Shown: positions 12,201 through 22,446 of the stretch, in pieces
Layout: every line of letters starts with the position of its first letter
How positions within the stretch are numbered: position 1 is the first letter of the stretch
Source of the DNA: Vanessa cardui
Lineage: Eukaryota > Arthropoda > Insecta > Lepidoptera > Nymphalidae
DNA length: 64,000 nt
Assembly (NCBI RefSeq): GCF_905220365.1
Contig: NC_061126.1
Coordinates: 15,500,001-15,564,000 of the forward strand
Reading direction: 5' to 3'
The notes under the pieces: generated by a model
What the model was told of the DNA's origin: nothing
What the model saw: the letters and a program-made list of their open reading frames with translations, nothing else
Databases searched by the model: none
Position numbers and translations under genes: made by a program

Positions 12201-15200
12201 TAATTTAAGTATGTATGATTTTATAAAATATGGGTAATTCAAATTACATATATTCATATAAACGATGACGACCTATCGTGTTTACAATTATTATAAAACC
12301 AACTTGTTAAGAAATAATCGCAAGACCTCCCGAACATCGAGCGCTACCAAGAATTACCATACCGTGAGAAATAATCACACCATGCATTCCTTGAAGCTAC
12401 CACCTGTTGCCAGCGTCGCTGCTTTGTTTCGCAAGACCTCCCGAACATCGAGCGCTACCAAGAATCACCATACCGTGGGGACCATTCAGTGATTTACCGA
12501 TTTCGTATATAAATATGTAATTCAGACTACAGAACTTCACTTTTTGTTCTAACATCGAACAGACTGTCACGTATATTATAAATTAGAAATAATTAATTGT
12601 TAAATTAAATTATTTAAATAAACGTATAAGTTAAATTCGTTCGGTTTCATTCTGCATCCTCAACGGCAGCCCTACGTAATTGGCGCAGTCGGTAGGATGC
12701 TCGCGGAACGTTTCGCGTAGAAGATTTCCGTAATCGCGTGAAGCCCCGCCGTAGCTTGTCTAGCTGCTGCATCCGTAGCATCCGAATCTACGAGTAGTGC
12801 TGCACGAGAGGTATCCAGACATCGATAACGCAGAGAGACCGAAACATGTTCATGTGAGTACACTAGATTCTTTTTAGTGGTTGCTCAATCCTAGCCTAAC
12901 TAACCTGTGTGTTAATAAAATTTGCCAAGATTTTTCATTTAAGAAAATCGAAGGAACCTAGGATAGTTATTAGTAGTAGGCAAACTTTCGTAGATAATAG
13001 AAGAGATATTAGTTTAAGTAGTATAGAAGAACAAACGGAAATGTCTGAGTTAGACACCATTTATAAAGCCTTAAGGTTGGTACCCGAGTTCGACGGGAAC
13101 CCAAATGTACTTACTAGATTTTTAAAATTATGTGATCAATTGGTAGGACAGTTTTGTAGTGATAGTAGTAGTGAATTAAGTAGGTGTGCTCTTCTCAACG
13201 GAATTCTTAACAAAGTAACAGGCTCTGCTGCTCGCTTAATTAATTCTAATGGGATTCCATCCGACTGGCAAGGCATTCGAACTGCTTTAGTGAACAACTT
13301 CGCGGACCAACGAGATGAAACCGCTCTATATAACGATTTAGCTATTTTATCGCAAGGTTCAAAATCCGGGAACCCACCCCCTACGAACTACTTTAAATCT
13401 AAAGAAGTAAATTACAATAGTTTCATTGACAATTCTATATACGATGAATATGCCGATTATTACGATCCTTATTTAACAGAGCACCTATTGCAGGAATATA
13501 TACTAGATCACCGTAAGCGAATGTTAAAGGTATACGAAATCATTAATGAAACCGCCCTTCAGCGTCGTACTGAAATAACCGAGAACATTAATAGAAATGG
13601 CATAAAAAATAAAACATATGCACCTGATCAACGAATCTATGTCAGAAATCCCCTAGCTAATAGACAGAAATTAGCTGCCCGCTATACGAACGATACGGTT
13701 GTAACAGATTTACCTATACATATTTATACAAAGAGAAAGAGAGGACCCGTACCCAAGTCGCGCCTGAAACGGGTACCTAATCTCCGGAAATTTAGATTAT
13801 ACGGACGCACTAAAGTACGAAAATGCCATTGCTATTCTACAAAAGAACGAAAATAACTTAGCCATTGAAATAAATCATCAAATAAGTTTAAGCAAGCAGT
13901 GGGCATCTCAGAGTTCAAATGTTACAGATAGGATAGTAGAAAACCAGAGGAAAATAGAGAACATTATTAAAACCATCTTAGATAATGATGTTAGGAAAGA
14001 AGAAGATGCAATTAAGTATTTTCATTTAGCCCAGCTACTTACAATACTAGGTGATGACATAGACAATTTGTCACAAGAGTTGTCAAAACTACAGAATCTA
14101 TTGGCATTCATAAGAGCTAAAAGCATCCATTATTCCGTTCTCGATTACGACACTTATATAGTTATGTTAAATAAACTAAAAGGTTTATACAATTCAAATG
14201 TAGTGCTAGATATTAATTTTAGGGAATATTTAGATCTATTAAGATTAGGATATTATTATAAAGATAATGATATAATCTTGGTAATTAAGTTTCCAATCAT
14301 GAATCCCAATAACTACATCCTTTACAAATTGTCCTTAGCCCCTAATAGTAATGATAAAATTATAATCCCTACCTATCCATACGTAGCAATTCACGAGAAA
14401 GATCTACTGTATATAGAGACAGAATGTCCGAAGTACAGTCACGGTCATCTTTGCGAGGACAACTTAAACCGACACTATGGAGAGCAAACGAGCTGCATTC
14501 AACATCTTATACTCCAGCAACATATCCATGAAACCTGTCGGGTTACTCCAGTAATCTTATCTTCTCAAGCCATGGAACAATTGGATGATCGTCACTATGT
14601 TCTGAGCTTTCCCAACTTAACGAAAGTTCATTTAACCTGTTCTCAAGATCAATACAAAAACCTTCTCGGAAGCTATCTAGCTGAAATACCTAAAGGGTGT
14701 GCTCTACAAACGTCCATCTTCACCATCACTAACCACCATGATCAAGTAAAAGGACAAGTTTTGAAAATGTTGAATATAGAATATAGTAATGAAGATCCAT
14801 ACAAAGCGACAGCGAAGAACATCTTGAAATTGAACAGTATAGATTTGACTCACTTACATTCAACCAATACCAGGATTGCCTCTCAAGAACCAGTGACTTT
14901 GGAATTGTCGAACTTAGACACGCTCTATCACACGACTATACCTGTCTACCTACTCATCGGTGCATCAGTACTCACTATTAGCATCGTCCTCATTCGTCGC
15001 AAATGTATGCATTTAAGAAATACCAACCAGAAGGACAATGAGGCAACCAGAACACAAGAAGTCCAGGACAGCCCCAGAGATCCTATGTCTCTATCAGCAC
15101 TATTTTCGACAAAAGTCTCCAAATAGCTGCTGATCCTGCGGAGGGAGTTGTTAAGAAATAATCGCAAGACCTCCCGAACATCGAGCGCTACCAAGAATTA

Positions 15201-18200
15201 CCATACCGTGAGAAATAATCACACCATGCATTCCTTGAAGCTACCACCTGTTGCCAGCGTCGCTGCTTTGTTTCGCAAGACCTCCCGAACATCGAGCGCT
15301 ACCAAGAATCACCATACCGTGGGGACCATTCAGTGATTTACCGATTTCGTATATAAATATGTAATTCAGACTACAGAACTTCACTTTTTGTTCTAACATC
15401 GAACAGACTGTCACGTATATTATAAATTAGAAATAATTAATTGTTAAATTAAATTATTTAAATAAACGTATAAGTTAAATTCGTTCGGTTTCATTCTGCA
15501 TCCTCAACGGCAGCCCTACGTAATTAACTTAACAACATAAACAAGCTCGCATTTACATATATAAATATGTACATGTATAGGTGTAATTATTAATAAAGAA
15601 AAGTAGAGTAAGAATTAGTAAGTTTTCTACTATTTATGATGCTAGTGGACTCCTCTTTAAATACAGAAGATTGAAGATTCGGAGCTATTTCTATCAGGGT
15701 AGTTGAGTGCGAATTAGTAGGGTTAAGAATAAATAAAAATAATCAGATTAAGTTTCCTCGCGTTACCTCGTTTATTGCTGAGCACGAGATGAAGTAAAAC
15801 AGAAATTAAGAAACGTGCTAACTCAATAGATTACGCGTGTGTATCAACTCAATCTTAATACAAATTGATCGGGATCGTTGATCAAGCGTCTGAATTGCTT
15901 AGAGTCATGTTCAATCATTTTGAGGATAAAAATACGAACACTATTGTGAATACTATAAGTTAATAATAAACATGGATCTATGAAACACATAAAAGTGACA
16001 TAAGCAAAAGGAGAGAGGGAAGGTCCCACAAAAATGGATTTCGGAGATGTATCCCAGCCATTTCTATTATATGATTGTCATTTTGTATAAAGTCTAGTGC
16101 ACTAACGCTAAATTGTTGGCATGGAGGTAGTGTTTCGTTTTCAAATCAGACCACAATGGCGCTACACGATACACTCTGCTCTACTTAAAGGACTTAAGTA
16201 TTGAAGCCATACATTAAGTATTAACACTTACTTCATTACTGCCATAGCGTAGTCAAATCCAGCGTCGTCTTGTGTGTCCTTTGTGATTCCCATTGCGGTT
16301 TCTGTAACATAAAGTTATTTTTAATGCATTACATTAAGATGTTAGGGGTATTTTTTATGTCGTTTAGGTAGACGGATTTATAGTAAGAGGTCATCTATGT
16401 TTGGACACTAGTAATGTCACATTCTTTCCATCATCAATGTCAGGAGTGTGTGATGAGAATTGTGCCTATAGTTATACTGGCTCACTCATCTTTTAAACTA
16501 AAACTATAAAATGTAAATGTAAAATATATGATGAGTGAGTGCTACCCACTTAGACGAGCCTGCATAGAGCCTTGCTAACAGTATATATTCATAATTAAGT
16601 TTTAAAAGTCAGTAATAATGTATTAGTGTACCTTATAGTAGTTGTTTTTTATTTGCTTTCTCGGTCTTTAATTGATTTAATATAATAAATTGTAAATATA
16701 AGTTTTCATCGGCGAAGAATACAGACGTAATCTTTCAAAGGATAAGAATGTTGCTTATGCTAAATAAACATTATAATTATTTTAGTTATATTTTTAGTAG
16801 ATAAAGATATGTTATAAATCTATTTAATTCTTCAGCACTTCTAACAGCTACAAGACGAGCTTGAGTAAAAACTTTCTTTCATAATTACGAAATAAATATG
16901 TATGAATGTTCAATAACATATTAACGCAATCATGAAATCACAAAGGGGATTGTGTAATTTTATTAAAATGGCGTGTAAATGAATCGAGAATTAATTACGG
17001 AATTGTTTACAGTTCCATACGTTTGATCGATGTTGTTTTTATAACATTCGAATACATCAATAAAAAATATAGAATGAAGTTAATAATTAAATCAACTTAA
17101 TATTTATTTATTCGTATGTAAATATAATATAATTGTATGAAAGAGGCCAAAGTTTGCCGGTTAATTTTTTTACTTTACATATTTATTGCGATGAAGTGTT
17201 CCAGGTTTGTTGCGTTAATTAATATGCGATGGAAAGTTTGATCGATCTATTGTTTGTTGGAATAAATAGTTTCCGTCATATCGTGAGGATAGTAAACAAT
17301 TATATTTATATAAAAAAATTGCTTTTAATATTGAATTAACGAACTTTTTTTTAATAGTTGATTTTTTATTTCGCTAACGAATGTAGAGTTGATTTTAATT
17401 AAATTTCAATTACTTTAATTTTTACAATTGTTTTCTTCAAACTGTGATGGTTTCTTATTTCAAGCATATCAATTATTTCATAATATATCAAATCAAATCA
17501 AAATAAACTTTATCCAAGTAGGCTTTTACAAGCACTTTTGAATCGTCATTTTACAATTAAGTGAAGCTACCACCGGTTCCGAAAGTAGATTCTACCGAGA
17601 AGAACCGGCCACAAACTCAGTAGTTACTCTTTTTTAACATTTAAAAAATAAAAAGTCATGTTAGTTAAATACAATTATTTAAATTAATATATCCTGCTTG
17701 GAAGTCAACAGGTATATATGGTAATGCCTCTTTGAAAGACGAGAAAAATAGATAAAATTTTCATAATGCTTAAATGTTTTAAATTGGTTCAATTATCTTC
17801 ATAAAATAATAATAGAGGATACGAATACGAGTATGTCATCATTGATGGTAACTACAAAATAATACTACATAGGTATATAATTTATTTACGTATCAAATCA
17901 ATCGAGGGAATTGAAAGGTTTGTCAAATCAAGTTACGTGTATACGTTGGTGACGTCAATCTCTTACAAATTAAATAGATCGGAAGAAAACCGGATTACGG
18001 AACTCTGAGATGACGTAGGTAACCCCTGCTTGTTTATTTGGGATCGGTGCAGTATATAATATATAAACGATAAGTATGTAGTATATAAACGAAAGATCTA
18101 CCAACCGTTTAAAAGTTTGTATGTATGCTGCAATAAATATAGATTTGGTAGACTTTGTTACTTTACTTATCTCAAGCGAATCCTCCGTCAAATATTCTAG

Positions 18201-20530
18201 AAGAGGTGAGACTTTAACGAATCACAAAAAACAAGTTGGTCAGCTCTACTTTACCAGAGGAAGGAGTTTGAATTTATGGAAACCAAAGAGTGTCAGATAA
18301 AACTTACCTAAAAGAATATCAACAGTAACACCGCTCATGTAGTCGTGGACATCGAACACTTTTCCAGTTTCACCCCTCATTTTTTCGACAACATTCTTGC
18401 TGTTCTGGTTGAAGATACCGACGAAGGATTTGAGGATGTTGATGTGGAATGTTGGAGCAATCATTTTACGATGTGATCTCCATTTTTCACCTAAAAATCG
18501 AAAGTTATATATTTAGAATTTATTGTTTTTAATTTTAAAGCTTCATTTCCCCATAAGAGGACTTGGCTTTGTGGTTACAAAAGCTTGTGTAATTCAACAG
18601 AAAGTGTATTGCCACTAAAATAGTTCTAGTATAACTGTTGGTAAACAATTATACTAGAACTATTTTCAAGTAATAGGAAACTATTGCAATGTAAAAGGAC
18701 TGAACAAAAATCTGTGGTAAGGTGACATAATTTTAAAATTTATGTAAAATTTGCTCCAATGTACCAAATGTAGTGTAGTATGAGTAGAGATGGCCCAGTG
18801 GTTAGAACGCGTGCATCTTAACCGATGATTGCGAGTTCAAACCCAGGCAAGCACCGCTGTTTCATGTGCTTAATTTGTCTTTATAATTCATCTCGTGCTG
18901 AGCGGTGAAGGAAAACATCGTGAGGAAACCTGCATGTGACAAATTTAATAAAAATTCTGCCACATGTGTATTCCACCAACCCGCATTGGAACAGCGTGGT
19001 GAAATATGTTCCAAACCTTCTCCTCAAAGGGAGAGGAGGCCTTTATCCCAGGAGTGGGAATGTACAGGCTGTTGTTGTTGTTGTTGTTGTACCAAATGTA
19101 CCAAATTTTGATATTAACATAAAATCTTGAGTAATTAAGTCGCTTCAAAATTACCTGAGCTGATTAAGAGACCTTCACCAAGCCATGGCTTGAAGAATCT
19201 GTATTCTGAAGCCTTGTCGATGTGAACTTGACTGTTCAGAATGACTTCAACATCGTCGGGATCTGACAAAAATATCAGTAGCTTCGTTCCGAGCCATCCT
19301 CGGACCACAGTTCCGTATTGATCTGCGTACTCCAACGCCATGGTTATGAGTTCTGTTGTAAAGAGAAAAGTTAAAAACAGGCATAAATATTATTTTTATA
19401 GTATACGAAAGTCGACTGGCAAGCGGACTATATTTTTTAGCGTACTTAAAGCTAAATGGGCCACTTGATAGTCACCACCACCCATAGACATTGGCGCTGG
19501 TAGAAATATTAAGCATCCGTTAGTTTGCCAATCACCTGCACCAAAAACCTTGTTAACTAATATGTTTTGTCCCCTATAATTAATTAACAAAAACAGCAAG
19601 TACTGCTGCTCGGCGGCAGAATGTCTTCTGAGTGGGCTGTACCTACCCAGACGGGTTTGCTCAAAGCCCTATCACCAAGTGATGATCTGATGATAAAGAA
19701 CGAAGACTACTGCCGCTCCTAAATTACAGTAGATGGGGGTTCATATGCTTTAAGTAATATTAAGTAATTATTAAAATTTACTCTTTGGTAGGGCTTTGTG
19801 CAAGCCCGCCTGTGTAGGTACAGCCTAATTATAAGACATTCTGCCGCTCAACAACAGTACGCAGTATTGTTGTGTTCCACTTTGAAGGGTGAGCGAGCCA
19901 GTGTAACTACAGGCACAAGGGACATAGCATCTTAGTTCCCAAAGTTGGTGGCGCATTGACGATGTAAGGAATAGTTAATTTTTCGTGGTCTTCGTAAACC
20001 TTCAGGTGGCCCATATGCTCGTCCACCAAGCTATTCTATAAAAAAACAACTTCAATGAGTATCCAACCTTTTAAATAAAGAAATTATGTCTTGTGCCTAT
20101 TATTACTGCTCACGTATTTTCCATTAAAATGAAAAACATTAAGTATTGCACTTAGTAGTTCTGCTTAACGGACAGCGCTGGACTAGTTATATTATGGTTG
20201 TTACGTCAATTAAAATTAGTTCTCAACAAATTTTCGAAAAAAATATAAGATATTATGTAGATAATATAGATTTAGATCTAAAATATGATGAGCAAGGCGC
20301 GTGTATTGGTTCATATCCTTACCTTCTGGTTTTTTGCCGAAAGCCAAAAGGGCGTTTCCAAATACAGGAACTGGTAATGGACCGGGCAGTTTGTTCCCTA
20401 GTTTGTGGAGTCTTGACTGTTGCTGCCATCTATATAAGAGCCACAGGCCAGTTGCGAGCAGTACGAGTGGGTAGAAGATCAGTCTCGTCGAATCCAGCGT
20501 AGACGGGCTAACGTCGTCGACGACCGACAT
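9205..20530 (-). CDS. Cyp4g: Cytochrome P450, CYP4G family, complete, ten coding exons
   Basis: This is a microsomal P450. CYP4G enzymes are known as the insect oxidative decarbonylases that finish cuticular hydrocarbon synthesis, partnered by P450 reductase. The exons, in minus-strand order, are 20530-20323, 19352-19155, 18490-18308, 16301-16232, 11845-11719, 11641-11455, 11052-10940, 10767-10530, 10409-10224 and 9383-9205. All phases agree, giving 562 residues and a TAA stop. Residues 12-35 form the membrane anchor, followed by KLPGP. GHDTT of helix I is at 363-367, ExxR is at 420-423 (ESLR), and the heme motif FSAGPRSCVG is at 495-504 with Cys502. Exon 6 (residues 263-325) encodes the acidic extra loop and the TVFKGYRDDLDFNDEN stretch that distinguish CYP4G from other CYP4. 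No lesion is seen. Intron 4 carries a 3.2-kb LTR element in the opposite orientation, and other introns hold SINE and LINE pieces. Confidence 0.93.
11287..11434 (+). repeat. 5'-truncated SINE family A
   Basis: Only the distal part remains, from 'GCTCGGTGGTGAAGG' to 'AGCAGTGAGAAATTTACAGG'. The tRNA-like head is missing. It lies in CYP4G intron 6 between exons 11455 and 11052. Confidence 0.7.
12305..12681 (+). repeat. 5' LTR
   Basis: A 377-bp direct repeat of 15149-15525, running from TGTTAAG to GTAATT. It contains a TATATAAA box at 12506-12513, a downstream AATAAA at 12617-12622, and an internal near-perfect 48-bp tandem-like duplication (12319-12366 and 12430-12477, one difference). The ends are not the TG..CA of most LTRs but fit the AATT-type ends of errantiviruses. 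The exact start could shift by one base because a T is shared with the flank. Confidence 0.9.
12681..12698 (+). promoter_or_regulatory. Primer-binding site, complementary to tRNA-Ser 3' end
   Basis: The sequence TGGCGCAGTCGGTAGGAT starts at the last base of the 5' LTR. TGG is the complement of the tRNA CCA end, and GCGCAGTCG-type sequence matches the acceptor stem of insect tRNA-Ser. tRNA-Ser priming is known for errantiviruses of the 17.6/297 group. The length of complementarity beyond about 11 bases is not checked. Confidence 0.75.
13041..13856 (+). pseudogene. gag N-terminal part fused in frame to integrase C-terminal part
   Basis: This open frame starts most plausibly at ATG 13041. The frame is open further upstream to 12909, but only with a GTG. 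The first ~110 codons resemble the gypsy-type gag capsid region (EFDGNPNVLTRF, LTGSAARLI-like, FADQRDETALYNDLAILSQG). Near 13360-13385 the sequence switches to the end of pol: a basic, coiled-coil-like integrase tail with YAPDQRIYVRNP and IHIYTKRKRGPVPKSRLK. The last ~20 codons run out of frame through env DNA before the stop. The rest of gag, the protease, reverse transcriptase, RNase H and the integrase catalytic core have been lost. The fused frame has no stop, so a chimeric protein is possible, but no function is implied. Confidence 0.75.
13768..15126 (+). pseudogene. env remnant (envelope fusion protein, 5'-truncated)
   Basis: A frame open from just after a stop at 13765-13767 to TAG at 15126, without an early ATG (the first in-frame one is near 14164). 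The content resembles the C-terminal portion of errantivirus Env, the family related to baculovirus F proteins: a helical polar region, a cysteine-containing ectodomain, one hydrophobic membrane span near codons for TIPVYLLIGASVLTISIVLI (about 14935-14995) and a short cytoplasmic tail. The surface subunit, the cleavage site and the signal peptide are not present, so this is a broken gene unable to make a complete envelope protein. It overlaps the end of the gag-integrase frame in another phase. Confidence 0.8.
15138..15147 (+). other. Polypurine tract
   Basis: GCGGAGGGAG lies directly before the 3' LTR, where the plus-strand primer of an LTR retrotransposon is expected. Confidence 0.6.
15149..15525 (+). 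repeat. 3' LTR
   Basis: Same length as, and by eye identical to, the 5' LTR at 12305-12681, including the internal 48-bp duplication, TATA box and AATAAA. It is followed by AACT, matching the 4 bp before the 5' LTR. Confidence 0.9.
16465..16580 (-). repeat. Decayed family-B fragment
   Basis: On the minus strand it shows the 'GTGGGTAG' and 'ACTCACTCATC' order of family B, interrupted by AT-rich sequence. It is in CYP4G intron 3. Confidence 0.4.
17489..17740 (-). repeat. LINE 3' tail, minus orientation
   Basis: Read on the minus strand it ends in a (TTTGA)-type tail (plus: CAAATCAAATCAAAATAAAC). It contains the same blocks as 22447-23235: 'AAGTAGGCTTTTACAAGCAC', 'GAAGCTACCACCGGTTCCGA' and 'TCTACCGAGAAGAACCGG'. 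There is no coding part. It is intronic in CYP4G (intron 3). Confidence 0.8.
18617..18666. repeat. Perfect inverted repeat (18-bp arms)
   Basis: Arms 18617-18634 and 18649-18666 (AAAATAGTTCTAGTATAA and its exact reverse complement) are separated by 14 bp. It lies in CYP4G intron 2 and could be a small MITE or a template-switch product. Confidence 0.85.
18781..19095 (+). repeat. SINE family A, near full length
   Basis: It starts GAGTAGAGATGGCCCAGTGG (A-box-like), with B-box-like GAGTTCAAACCC around 18832-18843. It proceeds through the family-A body and ends in a (GTT)n run at about 19072-19091. The tRNA-like head and simple-repeat tail are typical of polymerase III SINEs, and it resembles the tRNA-derived SINEs common in butterflies. 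It lies within CYP4G intron 2. Confidence 0.88.
19440..19700 (-). repeat. Family-B repeat, minus orientation, decayed
   Basis: Plus-strand text shows the complements of family-B blocks in reverse order: GGGCCACTTGATAGTCACCA, then GGGCTGTACCTACCCAGACG, then CAAAGCCCTATCACCAAGTG. It faces the plus-orientation copy that starts 86 bp further on. Confidence 0.65.
19786..20042 (+). repeat. Family-B repeat, plus orientation
   Basis: It starts at TTTGGTAGGGCTTTGTGCAA, contains GTGAGCGAGCCAGTGTAACT, and ends near GCTCGTCCACCAAGCTATTC plus an A-rich end. It lacks part of the middle relative to 26313. It sits in CYP4G intron 1. Confidence 0.8.
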
Positions 20531-21200
20531 TTTGCTAAATAAAATTAAATATAATCATAAATATTTCGCCGATTTTATCCTATAATTATAATAATAGATC
20601 ATGTTGTCTTAAGGTGTCTCTTATATTACATAAAAAACCTTTTTTTTTATCTGACGATTAAGCGTCTTGTTCTTTTTTTTAAATGATAGATTTTCTTGGT
20701 GAAATCCATGAATATGTTCCATTTTTGAAATGTTATTCTTTTAGTCAAAACTCGTTCTACACTTAGTTTTAATGTTATTACAGCGCACTTGATTGATTGT
20801 TACATACAAAAATTTTAAAAGAATTAAATATAATAAAATTCAGTAGAAAAATTTTTTTCAGCACAGAAGATTTCTAAGACTCTTCTCATAAATTCTAGAA
20901 CATTGGTTTTGTAGAATATTATACTTTCTTGTAAAAACATTAATTTATATTTTTTCGAGATATACTATGTTGAATAAGTTTGTTCACAAGTTTTTTGATA
21001 CTAAACACATTCAACTTGCAATGCACTTGGTATTATTTGAATAACTGGTAATTGAAAACCAATTAATTGATAGATTTCTAGACTAAAATATACGTTTAGT
21101 AGATTTGGTAAAAAGTCCTATATTTTGAAGTACTACTGGGAAATCCGTTACACGATATATGTCAGGCTTTTATGGTTCATTAAATGTTATTTGAATGTAC

Positions 21201-21307
21201 CTGATTTATTTTTTCCTTAGTGTCTCAAAATGTCTCTTTCGCACTCCACTGACCACCACTAAACTCAACATAAGACACTTAGCTTGGATATGTGCACTTT
21301 TTATATA
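21201..21307 (-). promoter_or_regulatory. Probable CYP4G promoter and 5' non-coding exon
   Basis: On the minus strand a TATATAAAAAG box lies at 21307-21297. About 100 bp further on, AATCAG/GTACATT at about 21203/21199 can act as a splice donor. The coding exon is preceded by a pyrimidine/AT-rich tract and TTTAG at 20535-20537, leaving only CAAA before the ATG. This supports a small upstream 5' UTR exon spliced over about 0.66 kb. Inference only. Confidence 0.4.
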
Positions 21308-22446
21308 ATAAACTCAGCTAAGAACTACTGTTTTAATATGCAATAAATAAGTGTTATTAAGGCGAAGATTGTAGATTATTTTAAATGTATTTTTTTCGGT
21401 TTTATTTTTAAAACATGATCGATCGATGATACGACCTTGATACATGTTGATCGTGGGAATTCAAGAGTACTCTCTGGAGTACTCTTGCCAGGCCACGAAA
21501 ATTGCCATTTGAGTAAGAATGGAAGTCGGAGGTGCTCCAAGTATTTCAGTGTACGGTTGGATGAATTTATATAACCTCATCTAGATTAGGATTTATGGTA
21601 GCATTCTTATAGGGGTGTTATAATCGTCTTGGGATTTTACCTCCAACTCGCCTCCTAGTTAGGTGCGAATATATATGTCTTATGTAAGCCAAGATGGATC
21701 ACTTATAGACCACTTGAATCTTAATTCATAGTTTTTAAATTCCGACAAAATTGGTTCATTTATGTTATTTGGCCAGACATACCGTCTAAGTCTAGACCAC
21801 GAGTAAGATGAACATTGGGTAATATCCAGAACTTGGTTGAAATCTTTAAATCTGTATCTCATGGTAAGAATTCAATGATTCCGTGAGTACAAAACAATTG
21901 TAATTGTTTTTTTTTTTAAACTATTTGTTGAATCTGCTCCTTAACGGAATACTTTAATTTGTTGTCATAATGAGTAACCTTTGACCATATATTTTACATT
22001 GTTTGTTAATCGGTGATTGTAGCCACTAAATAATTGCCAATAGAATGACTAGCAGTAAACAGCGCGTACTATTTGGCGGCGAATATCATTTTTTTTAAAT
22101 TATTTTTCTAGGGCACCTAGATTATTTTCATTTTAGGTCAATATTGAAATTTTCGACTTAACATTAAAGTAATTATACAAAAGTTATAACCTTGATATAT
22201 AATTAAATAAATAAACATATTTTGAATACGTGACTTAGGCATGCAACGCAATATTTAAATAGTTGTACTGGTAACAAACCTTTTAGAATATTAAATTATA
22301 TTCGTATTTGTAATCAGGCGTAGGCATTGTTTTTAACTTGATAATTTACTTTTATAAATAAAAGAACAGTTTTAAGAAAGGTTTGTTCTAGTGAAAATTG
22401 GAAACGTCAAATATGAACTATTATGTATATGGTATAAGCCAAAAAA

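Larger units (their letters stand above)
12305..15525 (+). mobile_element. Errantivirus-type (gypsy) LTR retrotransposon, internally deleted, in CYP4G intron 4
   Basis: An element of 3,221 bp bounded by two 377-bp LTRs that I read as identical. It is flanked by the 4-bp duplication AACT at 12301-12304 and 15526-15529. The 5' LTR is followed by a primer-binding site (TGGCGCAGTC...), and a purine tract precedes the 3' LTR. The interior is only about 2.5 kb, whereas complete insect errantiviruses are usually 7-8 kb. It retains the N-terminal part of gag, the C-terminal end of integrase and a 5'-truncated env. Protease, reverse transcriptase and RNase H are absent, so the copy cannot be autonomous. 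Identical LTRs imply recent insertion or recent gene conversion. Its orientation is antisense to CYP4G. Confidence 0.9.

Noticed and set aside
12401..12416. Similarity of an LTR stretch (GAAGCTACCACC) to the LINE 3' tail
   Set aside because: Only about 12-15 bases match and the flanks do not, so coincidence is more likely than shared origin.
18781..18860. tRNA-like head with A and B boxes
   Set aside because: It is the start of a multicopy SINE; no cloverleaf with a proper anticodon stem and acceptor pairing was found, so it is not called as a tRNA gene.
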